Shown piece after piece: positions 1 through 4,480 of a stretch of DNA of 5,142 bases. Location: the NCBI GenBank assembly GCA_030830245.1, contig JAURNJ010000013.1:1-5142 (forward strand), in the 5' to 3' direction. Source of the stretch: Novosphingobium sp. Its GTDB lineage: Bacteria; Pseudomonadota; Alphaproteobacteria; Sphingomonadales; Sphingomonadaceae. The notes below the pieces were generated by a model. It was not told the DNA's origin. It ran no database searches and saw only the letters and a list, made by a program, of their open reading frames with translations. A program made the translations under genes and the position numbers. Position 1 is the stretch's first letter; each line of letters opens with the position of its first letter.

Positions 1-11
1 GCATTGCTCAT
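1..11 (-). CDS. possible 5' end of a leftward gene (partial)
   Basis: Read leftward, an ATG at 11-9 opens a frame encoding Met-Ser-Asn before the window ends. It lies just downstream of a perfect palindrome (22-36), in the usual place for a gene controlled by a DNA-binding protein. No strong ribosome binding site is visible. The three codons give no clue to the product, so this is only a pointer to look beyond the left edge. Confidence 0.2.
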
Positions 12-21
12 GGCGAATATC

Positions 22-36
22 TAGCACTTAGTGCTA
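22..36. promoter_or_regulatory. perfect 7-bp palindrome, candidate operator
   Basis: TAGCACT-T-AGTGCTA is a perfect inverted repeat with 7-bp arms around one central base. The local sequence is more AT-rich than the surrounding DNA. On the minus strand a weak promoter-like pair (TTGCTT, 17 bases, TAGATA) spans it, with an ATG at 11. A symmetric site of this size suits a dimeric helix-turn-helix repressor. The arms resemble half of a CIRCE element, but CIRCE needs a 9-base spacer, which is absent. The operator role is inference. Confidence 0.4.
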
Positions 37-217
37 TTGAAAGCAAGATGGCGATGACGCCTGCCGCTGGCGCGGCACCGTGGCTCTAGTCGCTCGCGCT
101 CCCCAAGCCCGCAAGCGGTCTTGGCCCAAGGTGACGATCCACATGGCGGGCGAGAACCGCTCGCGCGGATCTCGCGGGTAGTGTGCCGGCGTGCACCGGC
201 GTCGATGCTCGCTCCGT

Positions 218-247
218 GGGGAGAGGGCGTTCCGCCCCCCTCTCCCC
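218..247. repeat. GC-rich stem-loop
   Basis: GGGGAGAGGG (218-227) and CCCTCTCCCC (238-247) form a perfect 10-bp stem with a 10-base loop. No T-run follows on either strand, so it is not a standard intrinsic terminator. It could be an RNA structure in the leader of the SprT-like gene, or a boundary element. Confidence 0.6.
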
Positions 248-252
248 AGCAA

Positions 253-310
253 CGGGAATAGACGGGCCGTGCCTCGCTGCGCTGCGGCCGCTCCACCCCG
301 TCGATTCCCG
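253..310. repeat. 14-bp inverted repeat, one mismatch
   Basis: The left arm CGGGAATAGACGGG (253-266) pairs with CCCGTCGATTCCCG (297-310) at 13 of 14 positions, around a 30-base GC-rich loop. It follows the stem-loop at 218-247 directly. Function unknown; transcripts reaching the SprT-like gene from upstream would carry both structures. Confidence 0.5.
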
Positions 311-403
311 CTGCCCCCCTCTCCTGCCGGCGTTCTTGGGCGTCCGTGTCCGGCCGATGGCCTGGCCATCGCCGGTCAGGCGATTTGAAGGGAGTAGTAA
401 GGC

Positions 404-1027
404 ATGGAACAGGACAACCGGGAAAGCTGGCTTAATCGGGTAGCGGCGGGCATGGCCCCGCTGTTCGAGGCGCTGGACGCTCCCCTGCCCGACCGGGTGC
501 GCGTGGCGATCGGCTTCACCAGCAGAGGCGCGAAGGGCAAGGCGATCGGCGAGTGCTGGGACAACCGGCTAAGCGCGGACGGTCATTTTGAAATCTTCAT
601 TCGCCCCGACCTCGCCCACGCGCCTGACGCCATGCCCGTGCAGATCGCGGCCATCCTTGCGCATGAGCTGGTTCACGCCGCCGTCGGCATCCCGGCGGGA
701 CATGGGAAGGCGTTTAAACGGGTCGCGCTTGGGCTGGGCCTTGTCGGGCCGATGCGCGCCACCACCCCCGGCGATGCTTTCCTAGCGGCGGTTGCACCGA
801 TCCTTGAGGCCGTTGGCCCCCTCCCCCATGCCCGTCTCGACACCGGCGGGGAGTCGACTGCGCCCAGGAAACAGAAAGCCCGGATGCTCAAATGCGAGTG
901 CGCGACGTGCGGCTATACCGTGAGGACCGCGCGCAAGTGGCTCGAACTGGCCGGTGCGCCACTTTGTCCCATCGAGGGGCATGGGATCATGCAACATGGG
1001 CCTCTGGACGGCGACGAGGGTGGTTAA
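404..1027 (+). CDS. SprT-like zinc metallopeptidase domain protein
   Basis: A 207-residue protein whose metallopeptidase core resembles the SprT/Spartan-like fold. The zinc motif HELVH is at residues 87-91 (His87, Glu88, His91), and a following Gly-His-Gly (His100) fits the third ligand usual in SprT proteins. The C-terminal part carries a likely zinc ribbon: Cys164, Cys166, Cys169, then Cys188 and His193. The start at 404 has AAGGGAG nine bases upstream. SprT-domain proteins of this size occur on proteobacterial mobile elements; Spartan relatives cleave DNA-bound proteins, but the plasmid versions lack an assigned role. There is no signal peptide, so it should be cytoplasmic. An 81-base gap separates it from parA, so it may not share the parA promoter. 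The family call is fairly sure; the substrate is unknown. Confidence 0.8.
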   Translation: MEQDNRESWLNRVAAGMAPLFEALDAPLPDRVRVAIGFTSRGAKGKAIGECWDNRLSADGHFEIFIRPDLAHAPDAMPVQIAAILAHELVHAAVGIPAGHGKAFKRVALGLGLVGPMRATTPGDAFLAAVAPILEAVGPLPHARLDTGGESTAPRKQKARMLKCECATCGYTVRTARKWLELAGAPLCPIEGHGIMQHGPLDGDEGG

Positions 1028-1067
1028 GCGCCCTTCCCTGCCCCTTTCATTCGGACACGGATTGCAT

Positions 1068-1111
1068 TATGCCCACATGCAAACATGCGGTCATGTAAGG
1101 ATATTCACATG
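1068..1111. promoter_or_regulatory. CATG box array 1, candidate par operator
   Basis: CATG tetramers start at 1076, 1084, 1092 and 1108, with a one-mismatch TATG at 1068: an exact 8-bp register with one box (1100, GATA) degenerate. The array covers the parA ribosome binding site and start codon, so a protein bound here would block parA expression. Spacing of 4-bp boxes by 4 bp matches how RHH proteins of the ParG/MetJ type stack on DNA. The likely binder is the RHH protein at 1759-2064; that link is inference. Confidence 0.65.
1097..1101 (+). promoter_or_regulatory. ribosome binding site that sets the parA start
   Basis: AAGGA lies seven bases before the ATG at 1109. A longer in-frame ATG at 1085 would add eight residues that overlap the CATG array and lack a Shine-Dalgarno sequence. 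The 1109 start also puts the Walker A motif at residues 10-17, as expected in small ParA proteins. Confidence 0.75.
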
Positions 1112-1762
1112 CCAACAATTGCCATTATCAGCCAGAAGGGTGGTGCGGGGAAAACCACCCTCGCCCTGCATCTGGCCGCCGCCGCCGAGGATGCCGGCCA
1201 TACCGCGCTGGTGATCGACCTCGACCCGCAGGCGACGGCGAGCCAATGGGCGGCGTGGCGCAAGGATGCGCCCCCGGTCGTGATCGACAGCGCGCCCCCT
1301 CGCCTTGTCGCCAAGATCGAGCAGGCGACGGCGCAGGGCGCGACGTTCATCGTGATCGATACCCCGCCCCATGCCGACAGCGCCGCCAGCGCCGCCGTCG
1401 AGGCGGCCGACCTGGTGCTGATCCCCTGTCGGCCGAGCGCGTTCGACCTGGCCGCGATCAAGACCACCGCCAGCCTTGTGAAGATGCGCGGCAAGCCCGC
1501 TTTCGTGATCTTCACGGCGGGAAGCCCGACCGCGCCACGCATGTATGAGGAAGCGACGCAGCTCGTGCAGGATTATGGGCTGGACGCCTGCCCGCACCGT
1601 GTTGCGGATCGCGCCGCGTTCCGTCACGCGGCGGCCGAGGGGAAAACCGCGATGGAGATCGAGCCGGACGGCAAGGCGGCCGATGAGGTGCGCCAGCTTT
1701 ACAAGTGGACATGCCAGCATGTAAACATGCAAGCATCAAGGAAGCGGAGGGCCAGCGCATGA
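1109..1762 (+). CDS. parA: ParA-family partition ATPase, small (type Ib-like)
   Basis: A 217-residue cytoplasmic ATPase that drives plasmid segregation, probably by ATP-dependent binding to the nucleoid and release by its partner protein. The deviant Walker A motif KGGAGKTT is at residues 10-17, with the signature lysine at the start. The motif IDLDPQ is at 36-41, and the Walker B-like strand FIVIDTPP at 80-87. There is no N-terminal helix-turn-helix, and the length is near that of ParF (206 residues), so this is a small type Ib ParA rather than a P1-like type Ia. It overlaps the downstream RHH gene by ATGA, which implies translational coupling. The last 20 or so codons carry an array of CATG boxes, so part of the C-terminal sequence may be shaped by DNA-site needs. 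Family assignment is strong; the mechanism is transferred from relatives. Confidence 0.93.
   Translation: MPTIAIISQKGGAGKTTLALHLAAAAEDAGHTALVIDLDPQATASQWAAWRKDAPPVVIDSAPPRLVAKIEQATAQGATFIVIDTPPHADSAASAAVEAADLVLIPCRPSAFDLAAIKTTASLVKMRGKPAFVIFTAGSPTAPRMYEEATQLVQDYGLDACPHRVADRAAFRHAAAEGKTAMEIEPDGKAADEVRQLYKWTCQHVNMQASRKRRASA
1702..1737. promoter_or_regulatory. CATG box array 2, inside the parA 3' end
   Basis: CAAG at 1702, CATG at 1710, 1718 and 1726, and CATC at 1734 keep an exact 8-bp register for five units. The array lies wholly in the coding sequence for the ParA C-terminus (around residues 198-210) and ends 21 bases before the RHH start codon. It may be a second operator or part of the centromere. 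Its nine-base GTAAACATG (1721-1729) recurs in array 3. Confidence 0.6.
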
Positions 1763-2064
1763 GCAGCCGGAAGGGATCATTGCTTGCATTGCGGGATCGC
1801 GATCCCGCGCAAACGCCGGCGACAGCCGAGCCGGAGGGGAGGGCGGCCGCGCCGATCGGCGGCAGCACTGGCGCAGGCACCGGCAGCAGCCCGGTTGCGC
1901 CGAGCCGTCAGGGCAAGAAGGCGATGACGGGCTATTTCAGCCCGGAAATGTCGTTCGCCATGCATATGACCGCCCGTAAGCGCGGGATGAGCCTACAGGA
2001 CGCAATGGCCGAGGCGTTCAACGACTGGCTGCGCAAGATGGGGGAAAGTCCTGTAGGCAAGTAA
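1759..2064 (+). CDS. ribbon-helix-helix partner of ParA (ParG/ParB-like)
   Basis: A 101-residue protein, probably the DNA-binding adaptor and repressor of the par operon. Residues 1-50 look disordered (Ala, Gly, Pro, Ser-rich) with a basic N-terminal tip (SRKGSLLALRDR), as in ParG, whose flexible arm touches the ATPase. The C-terminal half fits a ribbon-helix-helix domain: a strand at about 53-60 (KKAMTGYF), helix A at about 62-75 and helix B at about 78-94, with the buried pattern SLQDAMAEAFNDWL. The ATG at 1759 overlaps the parA stop and has GGAGG eight bases upstream. An in-frame ATG at 1705 would overlap parA by 58 bases without need. CATG arrays flank the gene on both sides. The RHH fold is inferred from the pattern; the partner role follows from position. 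Confidence 0.8.
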   Translation: MSSRKGSLLALRDRDPAQTPATAEPEGRAAAPIGGSTGAGTGSSPVAPSRQGKKAMTGYFSPEMSFAMHMTARKRGMSLQDAMAEAFNDWLRKMGESPVGK

Positions 2065-2085
2065 ACATGTTCACATGCAAACATA
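2058..2085. promoter_or_regulatory. CATG box array 3, behind the RHH gene
   Basis: CAAG at 2058, CATG at 2066 and 2074 and CATA at 2082 lie in 8-bp register across the end of the RHH gene and the gap before the GFA gene. CACATGCAAACAT (2072-2084) is an exact 13-base direct repeat of 1074-1086 in array 1. The array could be the downstream part of the partition site or an operator for the following gene. Confidence 0.6.
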
Positions 2086-2109
2086 TGGCGGAGCGTCGAG
2101 GTCAGGTGG

Positions 2110-2544
2110 ATGGGCGACATGACAGATGACGCCAAGATTCAGAGCGGCCAGTGCCATTGCGGAGCGGTGCGTTTCGAGGCGTCGCTCAGCGACGGCTTCA
2201 ATACGATCCGCCGCTGCACATGTTCTTACTGCCGGATGCGAGGCGCTGTAGCCGTCTCGGCGGAAATGGGTGGCATCAGATTCCTGCAGGGTGAGGACAT
2301 GCTGACAAGCTATCGCTTCAACAGCGGATTGGCACAGCATTTCTTCTGCTCTCGCTGTGGAATTTACACGCACCATCAACGACGGTCGAATCAGGACCAG
2401 TATGGCGTCAATGTCGCTTGCCTCGACGGCATCAGCCCGTTTGACTTTTCCGAGGTGCCCGTCCTGGACGGCGTGAACCATCCCAATGACAACGGCGGGC
2501 TAGCACGTCGAGCAGGAACCCTCCGATTTATCCCGGCTGATTAG
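2110..2544 (+). CDS. GFA/CENP-V family zinc protein
   Basis: A 144-residue protein of the family named after the glutathione-dependent formaldehyde-activating enzyme (GFA). The expected zinc ligands are present: Cys15 and Cys17 in QCHCGAVRF; Cys36, Cys38 and Cys41 in CTCSYC; and Cys80 and Cys83 in CSRCG. Most members have no proven substrate, so a formaldehyde or thiol detoxification role is only a suggestion. The start at 2110 has GAGG about eight bases upstream; an ATG at 2119, giving MTDDAK, is also plausible. GC content (about 59% over 2161-2520) is clearly below parA (about 74% in sampled lines), which fits a cargo gene of different origin. It lies 45 bases behind the RHH gene, so it could be read from the par operon, and it converges on repA. 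Confidence 0.88.
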   Translation: MGDMTDDAKIQSGQCHCGAVRFEASLSDGFNTIRRCTCSYCRMRGAVAVSAEMGGIRFLQGEDMLTSYRFNSGLAQHFFCSRCGIYTHHQRRSNQDQYGVNVACLDGISPFDFSEVPVLDGVNHPNDNGGLARRAGTLRFIPAD

Positions 2545-2550
2545 GGAGAT

Positions 2551-2558
2551 TATCGTCA
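2551..2558 (+). repeat. solitary iteron core
   Basis: TATCGTCA matches exactly the 8-base core of the repA origin iterons, in the same orientation, more than 1.1 kb away and between the GFA gene and the 3' end of repA. It may be a remnant left by rearrangement, a distal RepA site, or chance. Confidence 0.35.
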
Positions 2559-2573
2559 GGAAGGACGCGGCAG

Positions 2574-2617
2574 CATGTTTGCACGTTTGCATGTAGGCAT
2601 GAACGCTTGCCCGCATG
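2574..2617. promoter_or_regulatory. CATG box array 4, next to the repA stop
   Basis: Six boxes keep perfect 8-bp register: CATG 2574, CACG 2582, CATG 2590, CATG 2598, CTTG 2606 and CATG 2614. This is the longest uninterrupted array in the window, and it fills the gap between two convergent genes, where no promoter is needed. A centromere role is therefore more likely here than an operator role. It ends five bases before the repA stop codon. Confidence 0.65.
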
Positions 2618-2622
2618 AGGGA

Positions 2623-3717
2623 TCAGCGCATCGGTTTGCGTTCATGCCGCTTCTTGCAGAAGCCGATGAACGCCCCGGCGGGGCTTTTGAGTTCGGGCTT
2701 GCCCATGTCGTGCCACCACGACACCCATTCGTCGTAGAGCGCGTAGATGTCATATCCCGGCGCGGCGGTTTTGGCGTCGTGCATGGTTTCAGGGTCGATA
2801 TAGGGTGCATCGTTGGCGATGCTGACGGGCTTTGTCTTGAGGCCTGAGCGATTGCGAAACAAGATGACGTCATCGTCCATTGTCACCGCATAGTCCGGGA
2901 AATGGCTGTGGTCCGCGTCATGCTCGCAGACCTTCTTGACCAAGGCCCGAAATACGCGGAGCGGGCTGCTGGAGCCGCATTTCTTCTGTAGCAGCTCCAG
3001 CCCGATCTTCCATTCGTCCTTCACCCCGCAATGCTTGCGCGCGAGCTCATACATGCGCCGCTCGAACGGCTTGCGGAGCCGGAAATAGTCCCGATGGAGG
3101 GTCAGGACGTTCTTGCTGATGACGGAGCGATAAACCCATTCCGACAGGGTGATTTCCAGATCGAGCATCCGGCCATCGAACGTCTTGCGGGTGATCCTGG
3201 CTTCCTCGATCAAGCCGAAAATCCGCGTTTCCTCGACGCCGCCGGTCTGAATGTTAGTCCGCACGGTGGTTCCGCGCAGGCGGGTAAGGGCGTCGGCCAT
3301 CAGTCGATAGCCTTCGCCACTGGTCTGCCGGTTGGTGGCGACCAGCATGTCATAGGCTTGCAGGCGGACGGTGCGGCTTGGGGATTCGCCCCGGTTCAAT
3401 TTCGCGACGAGTTGCGAAATGCAGTAGATCAATATGTCCTTGTCGTGGATCGTTGCGAGGCCTTTGCCCGAAGGGATGATCTCGATGACGTTGCCATTAT
3501 GCTCGTAGCGCCGCATCCGGTTGTCGGGCTTGGTCGAGAGCGAGAAAACCGGATGCTCCATCGAGGCCATGTCATCCTTGGGGATGGCATCGAGCACGTC
3601 GCAAATGAACAGGTCCTGGTTGGGATGTCGCACCGGCAGCAGCGGCGTGCGATCGTCGCCTTCCACGGCCACGGCCGGCACGGTGTCAAACAGGGAAGGG
3701 GCGGGGTCTATCGTCAT
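2623..3717 (-). CDS. repA: plasmid replication initiator RepA (RPA family)
   Basis: A 364-residue initiator that should bind the adjacent iterons and open the origin. It matches my recollection of the replication initiator protein A (RPA) family along its conserved middle: HPNQDLFICD at 31-40, MEHPVFSLS at 53-61, RRYEHNG at 69-75, KGLATIHDKDILIYCISQ at 85-102, TNRQTSG at 128-134, RLRGT at 146-150, LTLHRDYFRLRKPFERRMYE at 205-224 and ELARKHCG at 224-231. The C-terminal quarter is less conserved. The ATG at 3717 is the only methionine before residue 50, and the conserved block begins near residue 31, so this start is likely. The start codon is part of an iteron (GAAATGACGATA on this strand), which implies self-repression. 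No good Shine-Dalgarno sequence is visible. The gene converges on the GFA gene, with no clear terminator between them. Confidence 0.93.
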   Translation of the reverse strand: MTIDPAPSLFDTVPAVAVEGDDRTPLLPVRHPNQDLFICDVLDAIPKDDMASMEHPVFSLSTKPDNRMRRYEHNGNVIEIIPSGKGLATIHDKDILIYCISQLVAKLNRGESPSRTVRLQAYDMLVATNRQTSGEGYRLMADALTRLRGTTVRTNIQTGGVEETRIFGLIEEARITRKTFDGRMLDLEITLSEWVYRSVISKNVLTLHRDYFRLRKPFERRMYELARKHCGVKDEWKIGLELLQKKCGSSSPLRVFRALVKKVCEHDADHSHFPDYAVTMDDDVILFRNRSGLKTKPVSIANDAPYIDPETMHDAKTAAPGYDIYALYDEWVSWWHDMGKPELKSPAGAFIGFCKKRHERKPMR

Positions 3718-3726
3718 TTCAATGAC
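3713..3726. promoter_or_regulatory. inverted repeat over the repA start
   Basis: GTCATT-TC-AATGAC is a perfect 6-bp inverted repeat with a 2-base spacer. It uses the iteron core and a reversed half copy, centred three bases upstream of the repA ATG. Iteron plasmids often carry an inverted iteron pair as the site where Rep dimers repress their own gene; that role is inferred here. Confidence 0.5.
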
Positions 3727-3745
3727 AGAGAGCTACTATCGTCAT
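3719..3745 (-). other. possible 8-codon leader peptide before repA
   Basis: The second iteron supplies an ATG at 3745 that opens a short frame, MTIVALCH, with its TGA stop one base before the repA start codon (TGA-A-ATG). Such spacing would permit re-initiation and coupled translation. No ribosome binding site is evident, and the frame may be a by-product of the iteron sequence. Confidence 0.25.
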
Positions 3746-3828
3746 TTCACTAACGCAAGCGGATTATCGTCATTTCAGATTCACCAGCGTGCTATCGTCA
3801 TTTCGATTACGCTTGGAGCGGGTCCGCC

Positions 3829-3894
3829 TATCGTCAGAGTGGATTCGCCTTATCGTCACTCTGGATTCGCTTTTTCGTCAGAGCGGATTCACCG
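3829..3894 (+). repeat. iteron group 2: three tandem 22-bp units
   Basis: Three direct repeats start at 3829, 3851 and 3873, exactly 22 bp apart, close to two helical turns. Each has the core TATCGTCA (TTTCGTCA in the last), five variable bases, then GATTCGCC or GATTCACC. The variable bases include CAGAGTG in the first unit and its exact reverse complement CACTCTG in the second. This group lies next to the AT-rich region. Confidence 0.85.
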
Positions 3895-3900
3895 CGAGGC

Positions 3901-3990
3901 AAAAATCGGCTAAATAACATCATATTTTCAAACACATACAAATCCGCCAAAAACCCGTAACACAACTCTAAACCCATATATTAACACTAG
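3901..3990. other. AT-rich region, likely unwinding element
   Basis: Only 29 of 90 bases are G or C, against roughly 60-74% in the genes counted. It sits between the iterons and the DnaA box, where the DNA unwinding element of iteron plasmids normally lies. No gene is visible in it. Confidence 0.7.
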
Positions 3991-3998
3991 GCCTCCCC

Positions 3999-4007
3999 TG
4001 TGGATAA
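3999..4007 (-). promoter_or_regulatory. DnaA box, perfect consensus
   Basis: TGTGGATAA on the plus strand is TTATCCACA on the minus strand, the exact consensus DnaA box. Its place beside the AT-rich region supports host DnaA helping RepA to open the origin. Confidence 0.85.
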
Positions 4008-4060
4008 CTTTGGGCAGCTAGGCTCGGATACGGTCAAAAAGAAGAAAGGCACCGCCTCTT

Positions 4061-4154
4061 GGGGCTTCGCCCCGCCGGCTCTTGGCCTTCGGCCGCCACG
4101 GATCGCTAAGCGATCCTCCCACCCGGCATACCATGATGAGCCGGCTTCGCCGGC
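4061..4154. repeat. cluster of four short perfect stem-loops
   Basis: Four perfect inverted repeats follow one another: GGGGC-TTC-GCCCC (4061-4073), GGCC-TTC-GGCC (4084-4094), GGATCGCT-A-AGCGATCC (4100-4116) and GCCGGC-TTC-GCCGGC (4140-4154). Three share the same TTC loop. They sit about 50-150 bases behind the DnaA box. Confidence 0.65.
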
Positions 4155-4234
4155 ACGTTCATTTGTTGAGTTCGGGGAAATGGCCCAAATCGTGCTTCCC
4201 ACGCAAACACTGCGGCCAGCGGCACCCTAGCAAA

Positions 4235-4255
4235 TTGGCTTTCCAGAAAAGCCAA
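4235..4255. repeat. 8-bp stem-loop
   Basis: TTGGCTTT (4235-4242) and AAAGCCAA (4248-4255) form a perfect stem with the loop CCAGA, followed by GCGGATAGGGCGG. No T-run follows, so it is not an intrinsic terminator. An inverted repeat next to a short unique sequence is the usual shape of an oriT nick region, but no nick consensus is matched convincingly. Confidence 0.5.
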
Positions 4256-4480
4256 GCGGATAGGGCGGCGATCCCATCGAGAGGGCAGAGGAGGCGGAAA
4301 CGTCCTCGCAGGGGGTGATTTCCGGGCCGCCCAGCGCCATCCCGCATGTTCACGAGGTTTGCAGGGGTTCATCGCCTGCCAGTGCCCTGCGGGCTTCCCA
4401 GGCTCCTGATTTTTTGAAGCTGGATCCTCACGCAGTTTCTACCGCGCGTCGGCAATCCTGGCGCGATCGTTTAAATGGCC

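Larger units (their letters stand above)
37..403. other. gene-poor stretch upstream of the SprT-like gene
   Basis: I find no convincing gene here. The open frames are long only because the DNA is GC-rich; their translations are Arg/Ala/Gly/Pro-rich, without recognisable domains or good ribosome binding sites. The stretch holds two inverted repeats (218-247 and 253-310) and, at its end, the ribosome binding site of the next gene (AAGGGAG, 388-394). A non-ATG rightward frame ending with the TAG at 179-181 could be a degenerate remnant, but this cannot be shown. Confidence 0.5.
3709..3805 (+). repeat. iteron group 1: four units, 28-bp period
   Basis: TATCGTCATTTC starts at 3709, 3737, 3765 and 3793, exactly 28 bp apart, all in the same orientation. 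The first unit overlaps the repA start codon. The unit at 3765 continues with GATTCACC five bases after the core, as in group 2, whereas the two units nearest repA have lost that second half. These are presumed RepA binding sites. Confidence 0.85.
3709..4007. other. replication origin (oriV)
   Basis: This has all the parts of an iteron-type plasmid origin in order: seven RepA-type iterons (3709-3894), an AT-rich stretch (3901-3990, 32% GC) and a perfect DnaA box (3999-4007), directly upstream of the initiator gene. The arrangement is seen in the sequence; function is inferred from known theta-replicating iteron plasmids. Confidence 0.85.
4008..4480. other. gene-poor stretch between oriV and traG
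   Basis: I find no supportable gene. The open frames on both strands (such as 4000-4230 plus, 4159-4353 and 4106-4372 minus) overlap each other, run through the stem-loops and show no known domain. The stretch contains a cluster of four small stem-loops (4061-4154) and another at 4235-4255. It is the natural place in this window for a cis-acting transfer or single-strand replication site, but no known nick sequence is recognised. Confidence 0.5.

Noticed and set aside
22..36. CIRCE (HrcA) heat-shock element
   Set aside because: The arms look similar, but CIRCE has a 9-base spacer and longer arms; here the spacer is one base.
34..369. Leftward 111-codon open frame
   Set aside because: Arg/Ala/Gly-rich, runs through both inverted repeats, has no domain or ribosome binding site; best explained by GC-rich DNA with few stops.
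1091..1732. Leftward 213-codon open frame opposite parA
   Set aside because: Wholly antisense to a clear ParA, Arg/Gly-rich and without a recognisable domain: a shadow frame.
1705..2064. Longer form of the RHH protein starting at 1705
   Set aside because: It would overlap parA by 58 bases and translate CATG boxes into its N-terminus; the ATG at 1759 has GGAGG at the right distance and the usual ATGA overlap.
1068..2617. CRISPR array
   Set aside because: The repeated units are 4-8 bp at an 8-bp period; there are no 25-40 bp repeats, unique spacers or cas genes.
2863..2874. Perfect 12-bp palindrome GATGACGTCATC
   Set aside because: Lies inside repA and is explained by its codons (Asp-Asp-Asp-Val); no sign of an operator.
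3031..3753. Rightward 240-codon open frame opposite repA
   Set aside because: Antisense to a well-matched RepA; no domain seen.
4159..4353. Leftward 64-codon open frame (and the overlapping 4106-4372 frame)
   Set aside because: No good start signal or known domain, and it overlaps a stem-loop; kept as gene-poor sequence, though conservation could change this view.
4384..4416. Intrinsic terminator: small GCCC/GGGC hairpin followed by a T-run
   Set aside because: The stem is only 4 bp and sits about 14 bases from the T-run, which is also on the wrong strand for traG.
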